Assembly: GCA_036562765.1 (NCBI GenBank)
Contig: DATCJO010000127.1
Location: 1-9,621, forward strand
Origin: JAAYFT01 sp036562765
Lineage (GTDB): Bacteria; Bacillota; Clostridia; Tissierellales; Tissierellaceae
Direction of reading: 5' to 3'
Length of the DNA stretch: 9,621 bases
Position 1 is the first letter of the stretch. Each line of letters starts with the position of its first letter. The translations under genes were made by a program, and so were the position numbers. Below the pieces are notes generated by a model, which searched no databases, was not told the DNA's origin, and saw only the letters and a list, made by a program, of their open reading frames with translations. Shown piece after piece: positions 1 through 5,959 of the stretch.

Positions 1-1
1 A

Positions 2-174
2 AAGGCTGAATTGCCTAATAATGCACAAAATCAGGGTATTATCTATCTCATGGAATGGATAAGAAAATTCTCCGTAAGCCTTATTTCACCCTATTGATGC
101 ATGAACGTAGAGATGCTAAAGAAGTTTTTTATAGAAGAATATCTTTGCAAATCCGTGGTCTTACATTGGGTTAA
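2..174 (+). other. Gene-remnant-like frames at the left edge, unidentified
   Basis: Two short overlapping reading frames look weakly coding but are not recognised. One is open from the window edge (position 2) to a TGA at 95-97 and reads like the C-terminal end of a protein (…GIIYLMEWIRKF…). The other starts at ATG 55 and stops at 174 (39 codons, containing MHERRDAKEVFYRRIS), with several in-frame stops just upstream of it. Neither has a convincing ribosome site. They could be a frameshifted remnant of one gene whose main part lies outside the window. No function is proposed. Confidence 0.15.
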
Positions 175-227
175 AACGACCATCATGGATGTGCCTTGAT
201 AAACCAGTTTTCAAGGAGTGATGCTAC

Positions 228-503
228 ATGGGAGGAATTATTACAGTTGCGTTAATCATCATTAATATATTTACAGTGTACAGATTTATATTTGGCATTA
301 TCTTTAGCAGCCGTGAAGACTTTTATGAATCTGTGAGATATTCTCTGATACCCGATATTATTTCGTTGTTCAGGGGGGAATATTGGAAAGATCGGATAAG
401 CGAGTTCAAATTGGGGATTTTTATCTTCCTCTGTGTCATGGCAACTTTAATAGAGTATTGGATAGTAAGCGCTATTTTGCGGTGGATAATTGATATGTGG
501 TAA
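228..503 (+). CDS. Small two-helix membrane protein, unknown function
   Basis: This 91-aa protein has two hydrophobic segments, about residues 3-26 and 61-84, separated by a charged and aromatic linker of about 35 residues containing SREDFYES and RGEYWKDR. It is therefore probably an integral membrane protein with a two-pass hairpin. No catalytic motif or known family is recognised. The start is well supported: AAGGAG at 213-218 lies 9 nt before the ATG. The gene stands alone, with no partner in close spacing, and its base composition is less AT-rich than the operon that begins at 1230. The orientation of its termini cannot be fixed. Confidence that it is a real gene is moderate to good; function is unknown. 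Confidence 0.7.
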   Translation: MGGIITVALIIINIFTVYRFIFGIIFSSREDFYESVRYSLIPDIISLFRGEYWKDRISEFKLGIFIFLCVMATLIEYWIVSAILRWIIDMW

Positions 504-520
504 CTTGTAAGATAATCGCT

Positions 521-547
521 CCTCCGGCGTCTTATTAGTTAGGGAGG
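521..547 (+). promoter_or_regulatory. Ribosome site of mini-ORF with possible sequestering stem
   Basis: GGAGG at 543-547, within AGGGAGGGG, sits 7 nt before a GTG. CCTCC at 521-525 is exactly complementary to this GGAGG across a 17-nt loop, so a short 5-bp stem could mask the ribosome site in RNA. Five base pairs are easily expected by chance near a GGAGG, so this is suggestive only. Confidence 0.2.
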
Positions 548-554
548 GGAAAAG

Positions 555-617
555 GTGACGGAATTTTTTGGAGGGTTTAGCTTCAAGCAGATTGCGTCGT
601 TGTTTGGGAAAACCTAA
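555..617 (+). CDS. Possible 20-codon mini-ORF, unknown
   Basis: A GTG at 555 follows a strong GGAGG ribosome site (543-547) at ideal 7-nt spacing and opens a 20-codon frame ending at TAA 615-617, reading MTEFFGGFSFKQIASLFGKT. The peptide has an amphipathic look but matches nothing I recognise. It lies 51 nt after the membrane-protein gene and could be co-transcribed with it. It could also be the stub of a decayed longer gene, since the following sequence has no long open frame. Nothing beyond the ribosome site supports translation. Confidence 0.25.
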   Translation: MTEFFGGFSFKQIASLFGKT

Positions 618-1150
618 AACTGGGCTCACGTAACCTTTCACCGGGCAAGAAAGAAAATACAAGCTCAAATGAAGGAGGAGCATTATTGTATTGCCTTGTT
701 TTAGTTTTGCTGTAGATAGTGTTTAGAGGTGGCCCCAGTTGTTTTACAGTGTAGGTATACTTTTGCCATTTATACAAAACAACAGTTTTTCCATCTTTCA
801 TAGATACTTAGGTATGTAAGGGAATGCTGTCTCGTAGTATAATTATATAGAGCGATAGAGAAACTTCCTGTATGTTTGGTGATTTCGTATAAAAAATCTC
901 GCCATATTTTACTATTTAGGGGTATCGCATTTAATTTTACTTTGCAATGAGCCGTAAACCGTTTTTTGAGAAAAAGGAAGGATTGTTAAAAACTTTGAAT
1001 AACAAAAGGAATTTGTAATACTTTGGAGAATAGATTAAATAAGAGGGTATAAAAATGTTATTACAGATTAGTTGTTTTAGTCGCTGAAGAATAATACTGT
1101 ATTTTGGCGGAATATGTGTTAATGAAAAAGCGTATGCTCATCTAAATCTT
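618..1150. other. AT-rich stretch without a convincing gene
   Basis: No frame in this interval has a good start, ribosome site and protein-like content together. Several short frames follow SD-like sequences (GGAGG near 672-677; GAGGG at 1043-1047 before a 10-codon frame at 1055-1087) but end at once, which fits decayed coding sequence. No tRNA, riboswitch, CRISPR repeat or strong terminator hairpin was seen. Confidence 0.4.
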
Positions 1151-1179
1151 TTGGACTTCGCATATTTGAAGAATATTGT
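1151..1179 (+). promoter_or_regulatory. Candidate sigma-A promoter of the five-gene operon
   Basis: TTGGAC at 1151-1156 (four of six bases of the -35 consensus) and TATTGT at 1174-1179 (four of six of the -10 consensus) are separated by exactly 17 nt. They lie about 50 nt upstream of the first operon gene. The spacer and -10 carry a small inverted repeat, ATATT (1162-1166) / AATAT (1172-1176) around TGAAG, which could be an operator half-site pair. In DNA this AT-rich such matches also occur by chance. Confidence 0.35.
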
Positions 1180-1229
1180 TAAAAATTGTAAAATATGAAA
1201 TTAATAAAACTTAAAAGGATGAAAAAAGT

Positions 1230-3353
1230 ATGAGCTTGAAAATAATTTCTCTTAAAAGAACTTATTCATCTGATTATGATAATATTTTATATGATTTCTA
1301 CATTCCAGTACTTAGTGAATCAGTTGAATATTATAGGCTTGCAGGGTTTTTCTCATCAACCTCTTTGGCAATAGCAGCGAGGGGTATATTGGGCCTTATA
1401 AAAAATGGTGGAATTATGAGAATAATAGTATGTCCTAGATTAACAAAAGAAGATTTAAATGTAATAGTGGAAGCACAAGAGAATCCAGAAAAATATATAG
1501 AAATGAAAATGCTTAAGGAATTAGATCAATTAGAAGATGCCTTTATTCAAGACCATGTACTTGCGTTAGGATGGATGGTTGCTAATAACAAACTACAGAT
1601 AAAAGTAGCAATTTTATATAATGAAAGAGGCGTCCCTTTAAGTTATGATGAAATTCAAGCAAGTGGTATCTTTCATCAGAAAGTTGGTATATTAAAAGAT
1701 AAGGCTGGCAATATAGTTACCTTTAGCGGATCTATTAACGAAACTGCATTTGCATGGACAAAGAATATAGAAGAATTTAAAGTATTTAGAAGTTGGATAC
1801 CAACAGAAGTGGATTACGTTAATGCAGATTTCCAAAAATTCAATAGATTTTGGAACAATTTATCACAAAAGGTTAAAGTCATAGATATACCATATGCTGT
1901 GCAAAAAAAATTAATTAGTATTGCACCAAAGGATATAGAAGAAATTTGTCTTCAAAAATGGTATAAACAATTAATTATAAAAAAGAAGAAATTAGAACTT
2001 TATAGTTATCAAAAAGATGCTATAAACTCTTGGTTAAATAATAATATGCAGGGAATTTTTGAGATGGCAACTGGTACCGGTAAAACTTTCACTTGTTTAG
2101 GGTGTGTAGATAAAATTTTTACCGAAAAGGCAAAAGTTCTGGTAATAATAACATGTCCTTATCAGCATTTAGTAAATCAATGGAAAAATCAAATAGAGGA
2201 GTTCGGACTAGATTACGATAAGATAATCTTGGCATATAGTGGGTTTCAATGGAAACATACACTTGCTGATTCGTTAATAGACCTTGATCTAGGATATATA
2301 GACAAACTAATTGTACTAACAACTCATCGTACATTTTCTTCACAAGATTTTATTGAAATAATACAAAAAAATAAGAAAAATTTCTATATTTTTTTAGTTG
2401 CGGACGAAGTTCATTGGCTGGGAGCCGAAAAAAGTAAAAGAGGTTTAATAGAACAATATGATTTTAAACTAGGGCTTAGTGCTACACCAAAAAGGTGGTT
2501 TGATGACTTCGGTACTAAAAAAATATATGAATATTTTGGTAATGTGGTTTATGAGTTTAGTTTGAAGGAAGCAATTACTAAAATAAATCCTGCTACAGGA
2601 AAAACTTATCTCACACCTTATAGATACATACCAAAGTTTGTGTCATTGACTGAGGAAGAATTAGAAGAATATTTTGTAAAAACAGTGTCTATAGCGTTGA
2701 GATATAACAAGGTAAAAAATGAAGAAGAAAGAGATAAAATATTAGAAGCTTTACTCTTTGCAAGGGCGGATATTATAAAGAATGCTCGACAAAAATATGA
2801 GGTATTAAAACAAATTTTAGATGGATTTGACCATGATATTAATTACACCATTATCTATTGCAATCCACAACAAATTGACGAAGTTATGAAGATTGTTAAT
2901 CAAAAGGGTATTATATCCCATCGTTTTACGATGGAAGAGGGTGTAATACCAGAGGAAAAATATAATGGTATATCTCAAAGAGAATACATACTTCAAAAGT
3001 TTGCAGAAGGAGAATATAAAGTTTTAGTTGCTATGAAATGTTTAGATGAAGGTGTCGATATTCCTCCAGCCAAAACTGCAATTCTTATGGCAAATAGTGG
3101 AAACCCGAGAGAATATATTCAACGAATAGGGAGAATACTCAGAAGATATCCAGGAAAAGAAGAAGCTGTTATTTATGATATAATAGTTGCTCCATCTTTG
3201 AATAATAAAGCGATTCCTTTACAGTTGAGAGAATTGGAATGGAAGATTTTCACAAAAGAATTGAAAAGATATGAAGAAATAGCGAAAATTGCAATTAATA
3301 ACGCAGAAGCGTTAAAATTAATAGATGATATTAAAAAAGATTTGGGGAGGTAG
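1230..3353 (+). CDS. PLD-like nuclease/DEAD-box superfamily 2 helicase fusion, Dnd-type restriction factor family
   Basis: This 707-aa protein combines an N-terminal phospholipase-D-like domain with a superfamily 2 helicase. The PLD-like part covers about residues 15-215, with H149-x-K151 and D157, then GSINET at 167-172. The spacing K-x5-D is one residue longer than the classical HxKx4D motif, and only one such motif is visible, so an active nuclease site would need a dimer. Helicase motifs follow in order: YSYQ (258-261), Walker A ATGTGKT (280-286), DEVH box (392-395), SATP (417-420), DEGVDIP (606-612) and QRIGRILR (631-638). This architecture is known from DNA-phosphorothioation-linked restriction enzymes and other defence loci. 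AAGGA at 1215-1219 lies 10 nt before the ATG. It is the first operon gene, 4 nt before the next one. Expected role: ATP-driven movement on target DNA with cleavage or blocking. The domain assignment is secure; a role in Dnd-like restriction is inferred. Confidence 0.93.
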   Translation: MSLKIISLKRTYSSDYDNILYDFYIPVLSESVEYYRLAGFFSSTSLAIAARGILGLIKNGGIMRIIVCPRLTKEDLNVIVEAQENPEKYIEMKMLKELDQLEDAFIQDHVLALGWMVANNKLQIKVAILYNERGVPLSYDEIQASGIFHQKVGILKDKAGNIVTFSGSINETAFAWTKNIEEFKVFRSWIPTEVDYVNADFQKFNRFWNNLSQKVKVIDIPYAVQKKLISIAPKDIEEICLQKWYKQLIIKKKKLELYSYQKDAINSWLNNNMQGIFEMATGTGKTFTCLGCVDKIFTEKAKVLVIITCPYQHLVNQWKNQIEEFGLDYDKIILAYSGFQWKHTLADSLIDLDLGYIDKLIVLTTHRTFSSQDFIEIIQKNKKNFYIFLVADEVHWLGAEKSKRGLIEQYDFKLGLSATPKRWFDDFGTKKIYEYFGNVVYEFSLKEAITKINPATGKTYLTPYRYIPKFVSLTEEELEEYFVKTVSIALRYNKVKNEEERDKILEALLFARADIIKNARQKYEVLKQILDGFDHDINYTIIYCNPQQIDEVMKIVNQKGIISHRFTMEEGVIPEEKYNGISQREYILQKFAEGEYKVLVAMKCLDEGVDIPPAKTAILMANSGNPREYIQRIGRILRRYPGKEEAVIYDIIVAPSLNNKAIPLQLRELEWKIFTKELKRYEEIAKIAINNAEALKLIDDIKKDLGR
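3344..3350 (+). promoter_or_regulatory. Ribosome site fixing the start of the small protein
   Basis: GGGGAGG lies 7 nt before the ATG at 3358. A longer in-frame reading from ATG 3325 is possible but has no comparable ribosome site and would overlap the helicase gene by 29 nt. The start at 3358 (65 aa) is therefore preferred. Confidence 0.8.
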
Positions 3354-3357
3354 TAAT

Positions 3358-3555
3358 ATGAAAGGAGATAAGATAATTAACGAGCGTATTCTAAAAGGAA
3401 TTAAAGAGAATAGCCAAGGTGATGAAAAAATAGTTAATTTTTTAATAGATATACTCTATGAAGAAGTAGAACACACTGCTCAATGGTGGTGGAAAGAAAC
3501 ATACAAGAAAATAATAGAACAATATTCAAAAGATTGGGGTGAGGATGGATTATGA
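3358..3555 (+). CDS. Small Trp-rich protein of DNA-modification cassettes (65 aa)
   Basis: This 65-aa, charged, probably helical protein has a striking core: FLIDILYEEVEH at 28-39, then WWWKETYKK at 43-51. It has no signal peptide, membrane segment or cysteine. Its position is fixed by tight packing: it starts 4 nt after the helicase stop and its TGA overlaps the ATG of the ATPase gene (ATGA). Small proteins with a similar aromatic-rich core are, as I recall, annotated beside Dnd-type loci as DNA modification system-associated small proteins; that match is from memory and was not searched. A likely job is an adaptor between the helicase and the ATPase, or a stabilising subunit of one of them. 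No enzymatic motif is present, so catalysis is unlikely. The gene is real with good confidence; its role is inferred. Confidence 0.85.
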   Translation: MKGDKIINERILKGIKENSQGDEKIVNFLIDILYEEVEHTAQWWWKETYKKIIEQYSKDWGEDGL

Positions 3556-5519
3556 GAATTGAAAAGCTTATACTAAAAAATTACCGACAGTTTAAGGACA
3601 TGATAATATCATTTAATAAAACGTCTATTCATGATGTACATGTTTGTATCGGTGTGATGGGGACAGGAAAAACTAATCTTTTGAATGCTATTAACTGGTG
3701 TCTCTATGGTGAAGAACCTTTTTTATCAAAAGAATCCTACCAGTTACCTCTGTTAAATCTAAAAGCTATTTTAGAAACACAATATGGAGAAAATAAAGAT
3801 GTTCTTGTAGAAGTTTGGGCAGAAACAGAAGATCATAGACATGTAATTTTCACAAGGAAAGCAACATTTAGAGTATATAATCAAGGTGAAGCGCCCCAAA
3901 AGCAGGAGATTATTTTTGAAGTAAAAGTTCCTGATAGTAAAGGTAATGTTCAAATATTGAGAAATGAGGAGGCCGAGCAAGTAGTAGAACGTTTTGTCCC
4001 TAGTAAAATAAGAGAATTTTTCTTTTTTGATGGGGAAAGGCTAGATAAATACTTTAAAGAAGCTACAGGACAAAATATACGGCACGCTGTCTCTGTAATT
4101 TCACAAATTGAAATAATAGAAAGAATATGTACAAAAAGAATTGAACCATTGCTAAAAGACATTAGAAGAGAAGCAAGTAAAGCAAATCCGAAAATTGAAG
4201 AGATAAGGGAAATATTAGAGCAAAAAGAAAATGAGTATAAAGAAATTAATAATCAAATAGAAGAATGCATCAAACAAATAAAGATAGCCAAAGAAAAAAT
4301 TGAAGAATACAGAGAAAAATTGAAGGACTTACCTGATGCCGAGACACTTGAAAAAGAAAGAGAAAATTTGATACAGATAAAAAAGGAAAAAGAAGAACAT
4401 AGAAATGAAAAGATAAAGGATAAACTTGATTTGCTCTATGAGTATGGAAAAATTATGATGTTTTGGTTACCTATCAAAAAATCCATAGATATTATTGAAA
4501 ATAAGAAAAAAGATAAGGAAATACCTCCTACGATTGACAGGAGTTTACTGGAAAATATTATTAAAAATGGCGAGTGTAGTCTATGTGGACGAAAACTTGA
4601 TAGTGAGGCAAAGAGAAGAGTAGAAGATCTGCTTAAAGAGATTAGGTTATCTTCAGAGATTGCTCAGCAACTTTTGTATATGGAAAGTCCTTTAATTCAA
4701 TATGCAGAAAAGATTAAAAATTTTAAAAGGGAAATTGAAAAGATAACAAAAAATATTCAAGAATACGATAGAGAGCTGACAGAAATCGAGGGGAAAATAT
4801 CTACGATTGATAAAAAATTGAGTGGATATAACATTGAAAAAATAAGGGAATGGCATAAAAAAAGAAAAGAATTTGAAAAAATCTATGATGATAATCAACA
4901 AAGATTGGGTATTTTGAAGGCAAACAAGGAACAACTTGAAGGGGAAATTAAAAGTTTGAATAAAGAATTAGATGAAGAGATCAACAAAGAAAAGAAAGTT
5001 AGAAAATTAAAAAAGCAGATTGATTTTTGTACTAAAGCTTTACATATATTAGATTTAACAAGAAAAAAAATAATGACTGAGATAAGAAATAATATTGAGT
5101 CTGAAACACAACAATTGTTTTTCAATCTTATATGGAAAAAAGGGAGTTTTAAGAATGTTACCATTGATGATGATTATAATATTAATCTTATTCATTCTAT
5201 GGGATATGAATGTTTGGGTACAATATCTGGTGGTGAGAGAGAAGTCTTAACTTTGGCATTTACAATGGCTCTTCATAAGATTTCAGGATTTAATTCTCCA
5301 ATTATAATTGATCGGCCTCTTGCTATGGTTTCGGGAGAGCCCAGAAAAAACATCGTTGATGTATTTTCTCAAATTAGTAAAAACAAACAAGTAATATTAC
5401 TTTTTACTCCAGACGATTACTCGGTGGATATCTCAAGTATTTTGGATTCTAAAGCTTCTAATAGATACAAACTAATTATGTCTCAGGATGAAAAAGAAGT
5501 GCAAATGGAGGTGTTATAA
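3552..5519 (+). CDS. DndD-like SMC/Rad50-type ATPase
   Basis: This 655-aa ABC-type ATPase has split nucleotide-binding halves and a long coiled coil. The N-terminal half has NYRQF (10-14), Walker A GVMGTGKT (34-41) and FFFFDGERLD (156-165), the last typical of DndD-like proteins. Residues about 190-510 are Lys/Glu-rich coiled coil. They are interrupted by C342-x-x-C345 in ECSLCGRKLD, which resembles the Rad50 zinc hook and could join two coils through Zn. The C-terminal half has the signature TISGGERE (557-564) and Walker B PIIIDRPL (583-590), followed by SGEPRKNI (594-601). The residue after the Walker B Asp is Arg rather than the usual Glu; DndD relatives also depart from DE here. In Dnd systems, DndD is thought to open or nick DNA for sulfur insertion. 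GAGG at 3541-3544 precedes the ATG by 7 nt. The family is secure; a role in phosphorothioation is not shown, because DndC is absent. Confidence 0.92.
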   Translation: MRIEKLILKNYRQFKDMIISFNKTSIHDVHVCIGVMGTGKTNLLNAINWCLYGEEPFLSKESYQLPLLNLKAILETQYGENKDVLVEVWAETEDHRHVIFTRKATFRVYNQGEAPQKQEIIFEVKVPDSKGNVQILRNEEAEQVVERFVPSKIREFFFFDGERLDKYFKEATGQNIRHAVSVISQIEIIERICTKRIEPLLKDIRREASKANPKIEEIREILEQKENEYKEINNQIEECIKQIKIAKEKIEEYREKLKDLPDAETLEKERENLIQIKKEKEEHRNEKIKDKLDLLYEYGKIMMFWLPIKKSIDIIENKKKDKEIPPTIDRSLLENIIKNGECSLCGRKLDSEAKRRVEDLLKEIRLSSEIAQQLLYMESPLIQYAEKIKNFKREIEKITKNIQEYDRELTEIEGKISTIDKKLSGYNIEKIREWHKKRKEFEKIYDDNQQRLGILKANKEQLEGEIKSLNKELDEEINKEKKVRKLKKQIDFCTKALHILDLTRKKIMTEIRNNIESETQQLFFNLIWKKGSFKNVTIDDDYNINLIHSMGYECLGTISGGEREVLTLAFTMALHKISGFNSPIIIDRPLAMVSGEPRKNIVDVFSQISKNKQVILLFTPDDYSVDISSILDSKASNRYKLIMSQDEKEVQMEVL

Positions 5520-5959
5520 TGTCGCACCAAATACCAGATAGGATAAATATAGACAAAAACGATAGGGAGCTCTATAATAAGTTAAGTAAGGAGATCTTTG
5601 AAGGAAAGACAAGAAAAGAGCAGTTTCTTTTTGCAATGGCAATTGGATTTAAGAATGGTATTATGCGGCCTTTAAAAACGAAGGAAGGCTTCTTTTTGAT
5701 TAAAGATTTGCGACCAGAGGATGAAGCTCTGTTAAATGCTGTAGCTATGTTCGTCAAGGGACCAGAGATATTATCTAGTAAAGAAGAGGTTTTTAAAATT
5801 GCCGAAGAATATGCTCATGCTGGAATTAAAATATTAATTGATGAGATAGAGGCTTCATCTTTTGGATCCTTCGCTAAAAAATTTGAGAGAGATCTGTTTG
5901 AACTTTTTGAAAAATTAGGTTTAGGAGGAGAATATGATCAAAAAAATTCTCTTAGTTGA
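5519..5959 (+). CDS. DndE-like small protein (tentative), unknown function
   Basis: This 146-aa soluble, probably all-helical protein has no known catalytic motif. Its pattern recalls DndE: a basic start followed by a helix with FAMAIGFKNG (37-46), then an extended piece, a helix with EALLNAVAM (69-77), and a helix with AEEYAHAGIKIL (95-106). DndE is a small helical protein reported to bind nicked DNA. The resemblance is one of helix order and short similarities, not clear identity, and the C-terminal 30 residues (FGSFAKKFERDLFELF) are an addition. The position directly after the DndD-like gene matches the usual dndD-dndE order. Its ATG overlaps the preceding stop by 1 nt (TAATG), with GGAGGT at 5507-5512. 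The reading frame runs 26 nt into the radical SAM gene. The gene is certain; the DndE label is a hypothesis. Confidence 0.88.
   Translation: MSHQIPDRINIDKNDRELYNKLSKEIFEGKTRKEQFLFAMAIGFKNGIMRPLKTKEGFFLIKDLRPEDEALLNAVAMFVKGPEILSSKEEVFKIAEEYAHAGIKILIDEIEASSFGSFAKKFERDLFELFEKLGLGGEYDQKNSLS

Noticed and set aside
447..683. Minus-strand 78-codon frame overlapping the small membrane-protein gene
   Set aside because: It is antisense to a better-supported gene and lacks protein-like features.
583..801. Minus-strand 72-codon frame before the operon
   Set aside because: No convincing ribosome site or recognisable motif; the composition looks like chance or decayed sequence.
1055..1087. 10-codon leader-like frame MLLQISCFSR upstream of the operon
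   Set aside because: It has only a modest GAGGG site, no regulatory codon run, and no attenuator hairpin behind it.
3325..3357. Longer start for the small Trp-rich protein
   Set aside because: The upstream ATG lacks a ribosome site, while GGGGAGG is ideally placed for the ATG at 3358.
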